64,000 bases of DNA from Burkholderia sp. Bp9142 (lineage in GTDB: Bacteria > Pseudomonadota > Gammaproteobacteria > Burkholderiales > Burkholderiaceae), in the NCBI RefSeq assembly GCF_003853415.1, contig NZ_QTPP01000013.1:121839-185838 (forward strand). The letters are read 5' to 3'. The notes under the pieces are model-generated. The model was not told where the DNA came from and made no database searches. It was given only the letters and a program-made list of their open reading frames with translations. Position numbers and translations under genes: made by a program. This document shows positions 40,311 through 48,685 of this stretch, one piece after another; the stretch's first letter is position 1, and the number at the start of each line of letters is the position of its first letter.

Positions 40311-40697
40311 TCAGGGCGCGCGCAATGCGCGATCGAGTTCGGCGCGCGTCACGTCGAGCGTGACGCTGCATTCGATCTCGGCATCTTCGACGCGCGGCTT
40401 TTGTTCGTCCACCGCGCGCCGCGCGAGGTCGCACAGCCGGGTGCGCACGCGCAGCCGGTCGGCCGCGCCGAGCGACCCATAGCGCGTGAGCACGTCCGGA
40501 TCGAAGCGCAGGTCGACCGCGCAACGCCACGTGCGCGCGCTTTCATCGGCCGGCACGCGCACCCACGACACCTGGATCGTCAGCCGCCCCGATGCGTCGT
40601 CCGCATGCACGACGAGGGTCGACTGCGACGGAAATCCGTTCGCGAGCGCATTTTCGAGTTCCGCGATGCGCTGCGAACGGTCGGGGGTGACCGTCAT
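40311..40697 (-). CDS. DUF3022-like conserved protein
   Basis: A 128-residue protein starting [20 protein letters not shown]; its ATG overlaps the stop of the DUF1328 gene (ATGA), so the two are translationally coupled. A beta-rich centre ([23 protein letters not shown]) precedes a region shared with 33475-33840. Function unknown; Burkholderia-restricted as far as I know. Confidence 0.75.
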   Translation of the reverse strand: MTVTPDRSQRIAELENALANGFPSQSTLVVHADDASGRLTIQVSWVRVPADESARTWRCAVDLRFDPDVLTRYGSLGAADRLRVRTRLCDLARRAVDEQKPRVEDAEIECSVTLDVTRAELDRALRAP

Positions 40698-40855
40698 CGT
40701 CGCACGACGCCCAGTAGCAGCGTGACCAGGAAGATCACGACGAAGATGTAGAACAGGATCTTCGCGATCTCGGCCGCGCCGGCCGCGATGCCGCCGAAGC
40801 CGAGCACGGCGGCGACGATCGCGATGACGAAGAAGATGATGGCGTATCGAAGCAT
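40694..40855 (-). CDS. DUF1328 small membrane protein (YtjA-like)
   Basis: A 53-residue protein consisting almost wholly of two hydrophobic helices ([23 protein letters not shown] ... [10 protein letters not shown]). It matches DUF1328/YtjA, small inner-membrane proteins induced under stress. ATG 40855 has AGGAGG 6 nt upstream. Its stop overlaps the next gene's start. Confidence 0.93.
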   Translation of the reverse strand: MLRYAIIFFVIAIVAAVLGFGGIAAGAAEIAKILFYIFVVIFLVTLLLGVVRR

Positions 40856-40908
40856 GAATTCCTCCTGGGTCCTGGAGAACGGCGAGCGTCGACGCGTGCC
40901 GCCGCCGA

Positions 40909-41097
40909 TCAAGAATCGTGCTTGTGCTTGGGTTTGCCGCGGACCGGCGTCGACGCCATTTTCTCGAGTGCCTTCTCGCTCATCGACTTCGCCATCGACC
41001 TCGAAGGCGGCTTCAGGTCCTTCATTTTCGTTTCACCGCGCTTGGCCGACAGGGCGGCCCCCGCGGCGCGCTGCTGTGCCTGGGACTTGGCGGGCAT
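40909..41097 (-). CDS. DUF3008 small protein
   Basis: A 62-residue basic protein, [21 protein letters not shown] then [17 protein letters not shown], the DUF3008 pattern. Likely disordered and stress-related; function unknown. ATG 41097 follows AGGAGG. It lies 70 nt after rpoN2 on the same strand and may be read from the rpoN2 promoter. Confidence 0.88.
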   Translation of the reverse strand: MPAKSQAQQRAAGAALSAKRGETKMKDLKPPSRSMAKSMSEKALEKMASTPVRGKPKHKHDS

Positions 41098-41167
41098 GGC
41101 TTTCCTCCTCTCGGTGGCGCGCGCGAGCACCGCGGCTCGCGGGCCGCGCGCGGTTCGGACCGTATCG

Positions 41168-42604
41168 TCATGCGGCGTCGCGCCGGCGCAGTTCGGCCGG
41201 CGGAATCTTCATCGCCTGGCGATACTTGGTCACCGTACGACGCGCAAGAAGGATGCCGCGCCCCGCGAGGTTCTGCGTGAGCGCGACGTCGGACAGCGGC
41301 TCGCTGTGGCGCTCGGCCGCGATCATGTCGCGGATCAGCACCTTCGCGGCGGACGCCGAGCACACGCCCTTGCCGGCCGCCTCGAGCTTGCGCGGGAAGA
41401 AGTGCTTGAACTCGAACGTGCCGTGCGGCGTGGCCATGTACTTGTTGCCCGTCGCGCGCGACACGGTCGATTCGTGCAGGTCGAGCGCTTCGGCGATGTC
41501 GCGCAGCACGAGCGGCTTCATCGCGATCTCGCCGTAGCGGAAGAAATCGCGCTGCCGTGCGACGATGCATTCGCCGACCCGCTGGATCGTGTCGAAGCGC
41601 TTCTGCACGTTGCGGATCAGCCAGCGCGCTTCCTGCAGTTGCTGGCCGAGCGGCGAATCGCGCTCGCCGCTCGACTGCGCGAACAGCGTCGCATAGCGTT
41701 CGTGCAGCCGCGCGCGCGGCAGCACGGCCGGGTTGATCGTCACGATCCATTCGTCGCGCACCTGGCGCACGATCACGTCGGGCACCACGTAGTCGCCGCG
41801 CGTGCTGCCGTAGTGGTTGCCGGGACGCGGATCGAGCCCGCGTACCAGCGCGCACGCGGCATGCATCGTCGCCTGGTTGCAGCCGACGCGCCGCTGGATC
41901 TCCGCCGTTTCGCGCCGCGCGAGCCGTTCGAGGTGTTCGCGCGCGATCGCCTTCGCTTCCGCGAGCGCCGGCGTGCCGGCCGGAATCGCGTCGAGCTGCA
42001 GCACCAGGCATTCGGACAGCGAGCGCGCGGCGATGCCCGGGCGGTCGAGCATCTGCACGAGCCGCAGCGCAACCACGAGATCCTGTTCCGACAGCAGCAG
42101 CGCCGGATCGGCCGCGACCAGCAGCTCCGCCAGTTCCTGGCGCAGGTAGCCGTCTTCGTCGAGCGCGTCGATCACGATGCGCGCGGCCTCGCGGTCGCGC
42201 CGGTTCAGCGGATAGAGCCGCAGCGCGTCGTGCAGTTGCTGGTGCAGCGACGGCTCCGCCGCCATCCATTCGCCGGGCGACAGGTCGCTCGCGTCGTCGG
42301 CCTGGTGGCCCGTGCCGCGCTGCGCCGGGGCGGCCGTGTACGACACGTCGCCCTCCGGCGGACGCACGTCGTCACGCTCGGGCTCCGGCTCGGGCGTCGC
42401 GGCTTCGGCCGCGCGTTCGGGCGCGTCGTCGGCGGCGGCGTCGTCGTCGCCCTGGCCATCTTCGAGAAACGGATTCGAGTCGAGCGCCTGCCGCAATTCC
42501 TGCTGGAATTCGAGCGAAGACAACTGCAGCAGGCGAAGCGACTGCTGAAGCCTCGGCGTGAGTGCCAGATGCTGTCGCATCTGGAGCGCAAGCGTAACGG
42601 ACAT
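41168..42604 (-). CDS. rpoN2: RNA polymerase sigma-54 factor, second copy type
   Basis: A 478-residue sigma-54. Region I (M-S-V-T-L-A-L-Q-M-R-Q-H-L-A-L-T-P-R-L-Q-Q-S-L-R-L-L-Q) contacts activators, an acidic Asp/Glu-rich region II follows (~55-95), then the core-binding and DNA-binding parts. The RpoN box A-R-R-T-V-T-K-Y-R-Q is at ~455-464. ATG 42604 follows AGGAGG. Burkholderia genomes carry two rpoN genes, and the one in this accessory setting is most likely rpoN2. A sigma-54-type promoter directly upstream (42650-42664) implies control by RpoN1 or by itself. Most nearby small genes also carry such promoters. Confidence 0.95.
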   Translation of the reverse strand: MSVTLALQMRQHLALTPRLQQSLRLLQLSSLEFQQELRQALDSNPFLEDGQGDDDAAADDAPERAAEAATPEPEPERDDVRPPEGDVSYTAAPAQRGTGHQADDASDLSPGEWMAAEPSLHQQLHDALRLYPLNRRDREAARIVIDALDEDGYLRQELAELLVAADPALLLSEQDLVVALRLVQMLDRPGIAARSLSECLVLQLDAIPAGTPALAEAKAIAREHLERLARRETAEIQRRVGCNQATMHAACALVRGLDPRPGNHYGSTRGDYVVPDVIVRQVRDEWIVTINPAVLPRARLHERYATLFAQSSGERDSPLGQQLQEARWLIRNVQKRFDTIQRVGECIVARQRDFFRYGEIAMKPLVLRDIAEALDLHESTVSRATGNKYMATPHGTFEFKHFFPRKLEAAGKGVCSASAAKVLIRDMIAAERHSEPLSDVALTQNLAGRGILLARRTVTKYRQAMKIPPAELRRRDAA

Positions 42605-42649
42605 CGATGCCCTCCTGACGGTGTGCGGAATGCGTATGCGGGAATCCAC

Positions 42650-42664
42650 GCAGCTTCCATGCCA
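42650..42664 (-). promoter_or_regulatory. sigma-54 promoter candidate for rpoN2
   Basis: Minus strand TGGCATGGAAGCTGC (42664 to 42650): TGGCATG -24 box, CTGC -12 box, N10 spacing, 45 nt before ATG 42604. The rest of the 236-nt gap (42605-42840) contains a small stem-loop near 42732-42750 but no gene. Confidence 0.6.
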
Positions 42665-42840
42665 AGACGGCGACTTGCCGTCCGGCGCGGTTCCCGCAGG
42701 TTTGCACCCCGTTATCGGGGGGCGTCAGGACCGCTTTTTTACAAGCGGCGGAAAGTTAGGGGGCACGAAATTCGCGCAGGGCCGCGCGGTGTCCGGGCGT
42801 CGACACGTTGTCGCCGCCTGCGCACGGGCGGCCTCCGCGC

Positions 42841-43350
42841 TCATCGCTTCGCATCGATGCGATCGACGGCCGAGCGATCGAGAAACGCCGTCGTCAGCGC
42901 CGGCAGATGATGCAGCAGCCACGCGGCCATGTCGTGCTCCTGCTGCAGGATCCGCGCGCAGCATGCGCGGATTTCTTCCTCGCCGGTCGCGCGCGCGGCC
43001 TCGACGAGCGCCGTATAGGCGGCAATCTCGACCTGCTGGAATGCGTAGACGGCCATCGCGCCCTTCACGACCTCGTCGCTCGCCAGCATCTCGCCCGCCA
43101 CCTGCCGGTACGCCGCGATCCGTCCCGCGAGATCCTTGATCGCGGACGGCGTCGTGCCGAGCCGCTGCAGGCACGCCTCGACGAGCGCCTGCTGGCCGAG
43201 CGTGTCGTCGAGATGCAGGCGCAGGCGATCCTGCCACTGCGGATAGTGGGCGACGCGCTTCGCCTGCGCATCGAGCAGCGTCTCGGCCTGGCGTGCCATC
43301 ACATACGCATCGCGCAGCCAGTCCTCCAGGTGTGCGTGCGGGTTCGCCAT
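42841..43350 (-). CDS. DUF892 ferritin-like stress protein (YciE/YciF type)
   Basis: A 169-residue all-helical protein. The pattern of Glu/His along the helices (E-D-W-L-R-D-A ... A-E-T-L-L ... L-V-E-A-C-L-Q-R-L ... E-I-A-A-Y-T-A-L ... Q-Q-E-H-D-M-A-A-W-L) fits the DUF892 ferritin-like family, which is often stress-induced. Metal binding is likely but not shown. Last gene of the four-gene minus-strand operon from 44282; AGGAGG precedes ATG 43350. Confidence 0.88.
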   Translation of the reverse strand: MANPHAHLEDWLRDAYVMARQAETLLDAQAKRVAHYPQWQDRLRLHLDDTLGQQALVEACLQRLGTTPSAIKDLAGRIAAYRQVAGEMLASDEVVKGAMAVYAFQQVEIAAYTALVEAARATGEEEIRACCARILQQEHDMAAWLLHHLPALTTAFLDRSAVDRIDAKR

Positions 43351-43386
43351 CGCGGTCCTCCTGCCACGTCACGCCGCGGCAGCGCG

Positions 43387-43662
43387 TCAGTACTGCATCG
43401 GCGGCGGCGTGCCCGGCGGCGGCACGTCGACCGGTTCGCCGCCGCCTGCGTCCGCCGGCAGCGTGTTGTACGGCGACCGACGCGTGTCGTAGCGCGTGTT
43501 CGCGTCCGGCATCGTCGTGGTCGGCGACGCGCCATGGCCGTCCGGCGGCGCCGGCGGTGCACCGCGTGCGCCGTAGGTGGCCTGCGGTTGCGTGCATGCG
43601 CCCAGCGCGCACGCGGCGGCGAACGCACAGGCGCCCACGCGTATCGTCTGGATCGGTTTCAT
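43387..43662 (-). CDS. small lipoprotein
   Basis: A 91-residue protein with a lipoprotein signal (M-K-P-I-Q-T-I-R-V-G-A-C-A-F-A-A-A-C-A-L-G-A-C, lipobox A-L-G-A-C, lipidated Cys near residue 23). The mature part is Pro/Gly-rich and short. It would be membrane-anchored in the periplasm or outer membrane. ATG 43662 has GGAGG upstream. Family not recognised. Third gene of the operon from 44282. Confidence 0.75.
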   Translation of the reverse strand: MKPIQTIRVGACAFAAACALGACTQPQATYGARGAPPAPPDGHGASPTTTMPDANTRYDTRRSPYNTLPADAGGGEPVDVPPPGTPPPMQY

Positions 43663-43713
43663 CGAAATCCTCCGTCGGGTCGGCGGCGCCGGGCCCGGTC
43701 GTGGCGGCACGGC

Positions 43714-44025
43714 TCAGAGCCGCTTGAAATGGAAATCGCCCGCATACGCGGTCGGCGCGCGGTGCGCCATCATCGTGTCGAACTCGGCCGCGACGCGCGT
43801 CAATGCGTCGCGTTGCCGCTCGACATCGGCCTGTTCGAGCGCCGCGAACGCGTCGGCGTCGAACGTGACGGTCAGCGACGCCGGATGGCCGTCGACGCGG
43901 AAGCCGAAATGCAGTGCGCCGGCCGGCTGCTCCTCGACATGGAACGGCAGCGCGCGCGCCTCGAAATGGCGGCCGAGCGTCTCGGCCACGTCGCGCAGCA
44001 TGCCGGGTTTCACGCTGATGCTCAT
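43714..44025 (-). CDS. conserved hypothetical protein
   Basis: A 103-residue protein with alternating strands and helices (V-E-E-Q-P-A-G-A-L-H-F-G-F-R-V-D-G-H-P-A-S-L-T-V-T-F-D). No family recognised. ATG 44025 overlaps the upstream stop (ATGA) and has GGAGG, so it is coupled to the Pro-rich gene before it. Confidence 0.65.
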   Translation of the reverse strand: MSISVKPGMLRDVAETLGRHFEARALPFHVEEQPAGALHFGFRVDGHPASLTVTFDADAFAALEQADVERQRDALTRVAAEFDTMMAHRAPTAYAGDFHFKRL

Positions 44026-44282
44026 CGTGGGCCCTCCGTGGACGGGATGAACGCCGCCGGCGGCACGCCCGTCGGCGGCGCGTGAATCGGCGGCTCCCGC
44101 GTCGGCGGCTCGCGTTCCGGTGGCGGCCGCTCCGGCGGGTCGCCCTCCGGATCGCGATACGGTTCCGGCGTGCCGGGCGGCAAGTCGTCCGGCACGGGCG
44201 GCTCGGAATCCGGGTTGACGTCGGGCGGCACCGGCGGTTCGGGCCGGTGCAGCGACTGGGTGCGGTGCGGGTTCATGGGCAT
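44022..44282 (-). CDS. small Pro/Glu-rich protein
   Basis: An 86-residue protein, about one third Pro, with P-P-x-R-E-P-P-type repeats in the second half. Probably disordered. Start at ATG 44282 or 44276; the ribosome site is weak (GAGG 16 nt upstream). First gene of the operon 44282 to 42841, under the sigma-54 element at 44364-44378. Confidence 0.55.
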   Translation of the reverse strand: MPMNPHRTQSLHRPEPPVPPDVNPDSEPPVPDDLPPGTPEPYRDPEGDPPERPPPEREPPTREPPIHAPPTGVPPAAFIPSTEGPR

Positions 44283-44363
44283 GCGATCGTTGCGGTATCC
44301 TCACGGGATCGGGGCGGCTGCGCGGCGCGCATGGGCCGCTCGGTGGTCGACGAACACATGGGC

Positions 44364-44378
44364 AGCAAGACGCATGCC
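44364..44378 (-). promoter_or_regulatory. sigma-54 promoter candidate for the DUF892 operon
   Basis: Minus strand GGCATGCGTCTTGCT (44378 to 44364): N10 spacing with TTGCT, 81 nt before ATG 44282. Confidence 0.6.
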
Positions 44379-44452
44379 GTCCGTGTACGGCCCCGCCCCG
44401 CACGGCCGCGCACGCCGACGCGCGAGGCGCCGTGCCTTCGCTACACCGCGCG

Positions 44453-44470
44453 CTGCAATTCTTTCAAGGG
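44453..44470. promoter_or_regulatory. candidate sigma-54 activator site (UAS)
   Basis: CTGCAATTCTTTCAAGGG, related to the copies at 32211 and 33378. It is 75 bp upstream of the sigma-54 element at 44364-44378, the same distance as for the 32211 site. Confidence 0.4.
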
Positions 44471-44477
44471 CATCGCG

Positions 44478-44780
44478 CTACCCTTCGTATGCGGCCATCA
44501 CGAGCCACAGCTCGCGGCCGTCGTCGCGCACCCGCGCGGCGAGCGCATACGGATCGGCCGGCTCGCATGCGCGCTGCAGCGCGAACCGCGCCCGCTCGGT
44601 CGAGCCGAATGTCTCGTCGAGCGGTCGCACGTCGGCCTTGCCATCGAACATCCGGCGATCGGGCCGGTAGATCAGCGGCTCCTGTTTCCACGCGCGGAAA
44701 TGGCTCTTCACCGAATCGAACCCGCCGCCGCATACGTTGACTTCATAGCGCACTCCAGCCCGTCGTTTCGGAATCTTCAT
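44478..44780 (-). CDS. conserved hypothetical protein
   Basis: A 100-residue protein (MKIPKRRAGVRYEVNVCGGG ...) with no family I recognise. It looks like a compact alpha/beta protein ending in R-E-L-W-L-V-M-A-A-Y-E-G. ATG 44780 follows GGGAGG. A sigma-54 element lies 72 nt upstream (44853-44867), divergent from the one serving 44935. Confidence 0.6.
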   Translation of the reverse strand: MKIPKRRAGVRYEVNVCGGGFDSVKSHFRAWKQEPLIYRPDRRMFDGKADVRPLDETFGSTERARFALQRACEPADPYALAARVRDDGRELWLVMAAYEG

Positions 44781-44852
44781 CGTGCCTCCCGCTTGATCTG
44801 CGTGTGCGTGCGGCGGGCTGCGCCGCGCGTTGTCGTCGTCGTCCACCGAAGC

Positions 44853-44867
44853 GGCAAGTCGCGTGCC
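44853..44867 (-). promoter_or_regulatory. sigma-54 promoter candidate for the 100-residue gene
   Basis: Minus strand GGCACGCGACTTGCC (44867 to 44853): consensus -24 box and TTGC with N10 spacing, 72 nt before ATG 44780. Confidence 0.65.
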
Positions 44868-44881
44868 GCCTGCACGCAGCG

Positions 44882-44896
44882 GGCATGGTCGTTGCG
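44882..44896 (+). promoter_or_regulatory. sigma-54 promoter candidate for the gene at 44935
   Basis: GGCATGGTCGTTGCG: N10 spacing with TTGC, 38 nt before ATG 44935; divergent partner of 44853-44867. Confidence 0.6.
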
Positions 44897-44934
44897 CGAT
44901 CAGCGCATCATCGTCACCGACACGGAGGCTCGCC

Positions 44935-45189
44935 ATGAAGGATTCGACCCGGTCCGGCCGCAATGCGCCGGCGCACGAACTGCCTCCCGCCCCGTCGCCG
45001 CCGCTGAAGCACCAGGACCAGACGAAGACGCGCCACTCGGAGCGCCATATCGACAAGCAGCTCGAGGACACGTTCCCCGCAAGCGATCCGCCCGCGACCG
45101 GCCGCGTCACGCGCATCGAGCCCGACACGCCGCCGGGCACGCACGACGACGGCCCGTGGCAGGACCCGGCCAAACGCCACGACGAATGA
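44935..45189 (+). CDS. small hydrophilic stress-type protein
   Basis: An 84-residue protein, strongly charged and Pro-rich. It contains D-K-Q-L-E-D-T-F-P-A-S-D-P-P-A, a short motif (L-x-x-x-F-P-A-S-D-P-P) that recurs in small stress-associated proteins of Proteobacteria. GGAGG precedes ATG 44935 and a sigma-54 element lies upstream. Function unknown; likely disordered. Confidence 0.65.
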   Translation: MKDSTRSGRNAPAHELPPAPSPPLKHQDQTKTRHSERHIDKQLEDTFPASDPPATGRVTRIEPDTPPGTHDDGPWQDPAKRHDE

Positions 45190-45199
45190 CGGCCGATAC

Positions 45200-45214
45200 G
45201 GCACGCTGCTTGCT
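45200..45214 (+). promoter_or_regulatory. sigma-54 promoter candidate for the CBS/PRC genes
   Basis: GGCACGCTGCTTGCT: consensus boxes with N10 spacing, 39 nt before ATG 45254. Confidence 0.7.
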
Positions 45215-45253
45215 GAACCGGACGGCCCCGCTTCAACCCGCAAGGAGGACTTC

Positions 45254-45685
45254 ATGCCTCGCGTCAACGAAATCATGTCGCAGGACGTCGTGCGCATCGC
45301 GCCGACCGACTCGATCCGTCATGCAGCGCAACTGATGGAGCGCTACGACATCGGCGCGCTGCCCGTGTGCGACAACGACCGGCTGATCGGCATGGTCACG
45401 GACCGCGACCTCGCGGTGCGCGCGATCTCGGCCGGCAAGCCGCCGGAGACGCGGATCCACGAAGTCGCGTCGAGCCCGATCGAATGGTGTTTCGAGGACG
45501 ATTCGCTGGACGAGATCCAGCACTACATGGCCGACGCGCAACTGCGCCGCCTGCCGGTCGTCGATCACGACAATCGCCTCGTCGGCATGCTGTCGCTCGC
45601 GGACATCGCGACGCGCACGACCGGCCCCGCGCGCGACGAAGTCGCGAACACGCTCGAAGGCGTGTCGCAACCGAAGCGGACGTGA
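45254..45685 (+). CDS. tandem CBS-domain protein
   Basis: A 143-residue protein made of two CBS motifs: residues ~8-57 (A-A-Q-L-M-E-R-Y-D-I-G-A-L-P-V-C-D-N-D-R-L-I-G-M-V-T-D-R-D-L-A) and ~75-123 (R-R-L-P-V-V-D-H-D-N-R-L-V-G-M-L-S-L-A-D-I-A). Such stand-alone CBS pairs bind adenine nucleotides and may sense energy state. AGGAGG precedes ATG 45254, and a consensus sigma-54 element is 39 nt upstream. The PRC-barrel gene follows on the same strand. Confidence 0.93.
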   Translation: MPRVNEIMSQDVVRIAPTDSIRHAAQLMERYDIGALPVCDNDRLIGMVTDRDLAVRAISAGKPPETRIHEVASSPIEWCFEDDSLDEIQHYMADAQLRRLPVVDHDNRLVGMLSLADIATRTTGPARDEVANTLEGVSQPKRT

Positions 45686-45774
45686 CGGGGCGATCCGCGC
45701 CCCGCCCGACAACCCGCGCGACCCGCAGGGCCCATCCCGGGCACGGTCGCACCCACGCAGCCAGGAGCACAACC

Positions 45775-46257
45775 ATGCAGACTCCCGATCAAGGACGAAC
45801 CCGCATCATCGGCAAGGGCGCCGCGACGGCAGCCGGGCCCGGCCCGGACGTGATGGCGGCCGACACGCTGGCAGGCGACAAGGTCTATACGACCGATGGC
45901 AACGACGTCGGCAAGATCAAGGACATCATGCTCGACGTGCGCTCGGGCCGCATCGCGTATGCCGTGCTGTCGAGCGGCGGCCTGCTCGGCATCGGCGACA
46001 AGCTGCTCGCGATTCCATGGAGCGCGCTCACGCTCGATACCGAACGCAAGTGCTTCCTGCTGTCGGTGTCGTCCGAGCGGATCAAGAACGCGCCCGGCTT
46101 CGACAAGGACCACTGGCCGGCGATGGCCGACCCGCAATGGGCCGAGCCGCTGCACGAGTACTACGGCAGCGCGCCGTACTGGAGCGCGGGCGACGAGGTC
46201 GGGCTGACCGACCCGACCGAGGAGCTGAACGATCCGCGCACGCGCGGGCATCATTGA
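45775..46257 (+). CDS. PRC-barrel domain protein
   Basis: A 160-residue protein with a PRC-barrel (D-K-V-Y-T-T-D-G-N-D-V-G-K-I-K-D-I-M-L-D ... I-A-Y-A-V-L-S-S-G-G-L-L-G-I-G-D-K-L-L-A-I-P-W) and a C-terminal acidic tail. These barrels occur in RNA metabolism and photosynthetic proteins; stand-alone forms are frequent in stress clusters. CAGGAG precedes ATG 45775. Probably cotranscribed with the CBS gene; a terminator follows at 46294. Confidence 0.88.
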   Translation: MQTPDQGRTRIIGKGAATAAGPGPDVMAADTLAGDKVYTTDGNDVGKIKDIMLDVRSGRIAYAVLSSGGLLGIGDKLLAIPWSALTLDTERKCFLLSVSSERIKNAPGFDKDHWPAMADPQWAEPLHEYYGSAPYWSAGDEVGLTDPTEELNDPRTRGHH

Positions 46258-46293
46258 TCGATCACGATTTGCCGGTGGTGGTTTGGCCGACGG

Positions 46294-46318
46294 GCCCCGC
46301 GAATGCGGGGCTTTTTTT
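46294..46318 (+). terminator. intrinsic terminator after the PRC-barrel gene
   Basis: GCCCCGC stem, GAAT loop, GCGGGGC stem, then seven T residues (46312-46318). A textbook Rho-independent terminator 37 nt after the PRC-barrel stop. Confidence 0.92.
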
Positions 46319-46530
46319 GCTTCCGGACGAATCGCCGCGGATGCCGCCACTCGCCCCGTGCCCGGATCCGCCCCATTCCGCGTGCCGGGGCGGACTCGCT
46401 CTCATTGATAACCAGACAACATCAATCCTTCCAAAAATTGCACTTATCGTTTCTCCGTCTCCGGGCGACCATTGCCGAAACGACAATCGACCGCTCCCCG
46501 CGCATTTTCCGATTCCCTGGAGACACCCTG

Positions 46531-47826
46531 ATGCACCCCTCGCCCAGCCTTCCGACCGGACGTTCGAAGGCCGCCGCGGTATTCCGCGTAACGGCCGGCA
46601 ACTTCCTCGAGCAGTTCGACTTCTTCCTGTTCGGCTTCTACGCGACGCAGATCGCGGCCGTGTTCTTTCCCGCCGCGAGCGAGTTCGCTTCGCTGATGAT
46701 GACGTTCGCCGTATTCGGCGCCGGCTTCCTGATGCGGCCACTGGGCGCGATCGTGCTGGGCGCGTACATCGACGACGTCGGCCGCCGCAAGGGCCTGATC
46801 GTCACGCTGGCCATCATGGCCAGCGGCACCATCCTGATCGCGTTCGTGCCGGGCTACGCGACGATCGGCCTGCTCGCGCCCGCGCTCGTGCTGATCGGGC
46901 GGCTACTGCAGGGCTTCTCGGCGGGTGCGGAGCTGGGCGGCGTGTCGGTCTATCTCGCCGAGATGGCCACGCCCGGCCGCAAGGGCTTCTTCACGAGCTG
47001 GCAGTCCGCCAGCCAGCAGGTCGCGATCGTCGTCGCGGCCGGCCTCGGCTTCGCGCTCAATCACTGGCTGAGCGCATCGGCGATCGCCGCGTGGGGATGG
47101 CGCGTGCCGTTCTTCGTCGGCTGCATGATCGTGCCGTTCATCTTCATGCTGCGTCGCAACCTGGAGGAAACGCAGGAGTTCAAGGCGCGCCGGCATCGTC
47201 CGGGCATGAAGGAAGTCTTCGGGACGCTGGTGCGGAACTGGGGCGTCGTGGTCGCCGGCATGATGCTGGTCGCGATGACCACCACGAGCTTCTACCTGAT
47301 CACCGTCTACGCGCCGACCTTCGGCAAGACGGTCCTGCACCTGAGCACCGCTGACAGCCTGCTCGTCACGCTGTGCGTCGGCGTGTCGAACTTCGTGTGG
47401 CTGCCGATCGGTGGTGCGCTGTCCGATCGCATCGGCCGCCGGCCGCTGCTCGTCGGCATGACGTTGCTCGCGATCGCGACCGCCTATCCCGCGTTGTCGC
47501 TGCTCGCTCACGCGCCGTCGTTCGTCAACATGCTGCTCGTGCTTCTGTGGCTGTCGTTCATGTACGGGATCTATAACGGCGCGATGGTCGTCGCGCTGAC
47601 GGAAGTGATGCCGGTGGACGTGCGCGTCGCAGGCTTCTCGCTCGCCTACAGCCTCGCGACGGCCGTGTTCGGCGGCTTCACCCCCGCGATCTCGACGGCG
47701 CTCATTCATATGACCGGCGACAAGGCCGCGCCGGGCTACTGGATGAGTCTCGCCGCGGTGTGCGCGCTGCTGGCGACGTTCGCGCTCTATCGCCGCCGGC
47801 CGGTGACGCTGACGCCGGCGCACTGA
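46531..47826 (+). CDS. MHS-family MFS symporter (citrate/tricarboxylate type)
   Basis: A 431-residue, 12-helix inner-membrane transporter. N-terminal [15 protein letters not shown] and G-R-R-K-G-L are typical of the metabolite:H+ symporter group, and [16 protein letters not shown] is close to CitA/TcuC citrate or tricarballylate carriers. The substrate is probably a di- or tricarboxylate, supported by the nearby binding protein and DctA. ATG 46531 follows CTGGAG. The 212-nt gap before it (after the terminator) holds its promoter region but no gene. Confidence 0.9.
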   Translation: MHPSPSLPTGRSKAAAVFRVTAGNFLEQFDFFLFGFYATQIAAVFFPAASEFASLMMTFAVFGAGFLMRPLGAIVLGAYIDDVGRRKGLIVTLAIMASGTILIAFVPGYATIGLLAPALVLIGRLLQGFSAGAELGGVSVYLAEMATPGRKGFFTSWQSASQQVAIVVAAGLGFALNHWLSASAIAAWGWRVPFFVGCMIVPFIFMLRRNLEETQEFKARRHRPGMKEVFGTLVRNWGVVVAGMMLVAMTTTSFYLITVYAPTFGKTVLHLSTADSLLVTLCVGVSNFVWLPIGGALSDRIGRRPLLVGMTLLAIATAYPALSLLAHAPSFVNMLLVLLWLSFMYGIYNGAMVVALTEVMPVDVRVAGFSLAYSLATAVFGGFTPAISTALIHMTGDKAAPGYWMSLAAVCALLATFALYRRRPVTLTPAH

Positions 47827-47877
47827 ATTCTCATGCCGAACCACGTGCCCCGACTCGGCACGACCCAGACAACGACC

Positions 47878-48660
47878 ATGAAAAAACTGCTTCTGAAACT
47901 GTGCGCGACCGCGCTCGTCGCCACCGCCGCGGTCACCGCGAACGTGCAGGCCGCCGACCTGCACGTGATGAGCTCGGGCGGCTTCACCGCCGCCTACAAG
48001 CTGCTCGGCCCGCAGTTCGCGTCGCACACCGGCAACACGCTCGACACCGCGCTCGGCCCGTCGATGGGCAAGTCGCCCGAAGCGATCCCGAACCGGCTCG
48101 CGCGCGGCGAGCCCGCCGACGCGGTGATCATGGTCGGCTACGCGCTCGACGAACTGATCAGGCAAGGCAAGGTGATCGCCGGGTCGCGCGTCGAGCTGGC
48201 CGATTCGCGCATCGGCATGGTCGTGCGCGACGGCGCGGCGAAACCCGACATCAGCACGGCCGAGGGCCTCAGGCAGGTGCTGCTGCATGCGAAGTCGATC
48301 GCCTACTCGGACAGCGCGAGCGGCGTCTACATCGAGCGGGAATTGTTCAGGAAGCTCGGCATCGAGGACCAGGTGAAATCGAAGGCGAAGATGATCCCGC
48401 GGATTCCGGTCGCATCCGTGGTCGCGAACGGCGACTACGAGATCGGCTTCCAGCAGGTGAGCGAACTGTTGCCTGTCCAGGGCGCGACCTTCGTCGGCAA
48501 GATTCCCGAATCGCTGCAGTCCGTCACGCGCTTCGCCGCCGGCATCCCCGTCGGCGCGCGGCATCCGAAGGAAGCGAAGGCGCTCCTCGACTATCTGGCG
48601 TCGCCCGACGTGCAGGCGGAAGTGAAGTCGACCGGGCTGGACCCCGTCTCCGCACATTGA
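47878..48660 (+). CDS. ModA-like periplasmic substrate-binding protein
   Basis: A 260-residue exported protein. The signal peptide M-K-K-L-L-L-K-L-C-A-T-A-L-V-A-T-A-A-V-T ends near A25. The mature part has the type II binding-protein fold of the molybdate/extracellular family (V-M-S-S-G-G-F-T-A-A-Y-K ... S-D-S-A-S-G-V-Y). No ABC membrane or ATPase partner is adjacent, and it follows the MFS gene by ~50 nt, so the ligand is more likely an organic acid than molybdate (inference). ATG 47878 is preferred because the signal peptide begins there; ATG 47833 would add 15 residues. Confidence 0.85.
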   Translation: MKKLLLKLCATALVATAAVTANVQAADLHVMSSGGFTAAYKLLGPQFASHTGNTLDTALGPSMGKSPEAIPNRLARGEPADAVIMVGYALDELIRQGKVIAGSRVELADSRIGMVVRDGAAKPDISTAEGLRQVLLHAKSIAYSDSASGVYIERELFRKLGIEDQVKSKAKMIPRIPVASVVANGDYEIGFQQVSELLPVQGATFVGKIPESLQSVTRFAAGIPVGARHPKEAKALLDYLASPDVQAEVKSTGLDPVSAH

Positions 48661-48661
48661 G

Positions 48662-48683
48662 CACGCCTCCCCGGGAAGGCGTG
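48662..48683. terminator. hairpin between convergent genes
   Basis: CACGCCT and AGGCGTG arms around an 8-nt C/G-rich loop, in the 25-nt gap between the stops of the binding-protein gene and dctA. There is no T-tract, so any terminator function would be bidirectional and weak. Confidence 0.5.
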
Positions 48684-48685
48684 GG

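Noticed and set aside
45759..45775. GGGCACGG-type sequence upstream of the PRC-barrel gene (around 45739-45753) as a sigma-54 promoter
   Set aside because: The -24 box is good but there is no TTGC/GC at the -12 position; cotranscription with the CBS gene explains the gene better.
47878..48660. The ModA-like protein as a molybdate transporter component
   Set aside because: No modB/modC neighbours; it follows an organic-acid MFS gene, so molybdate is unlikely.
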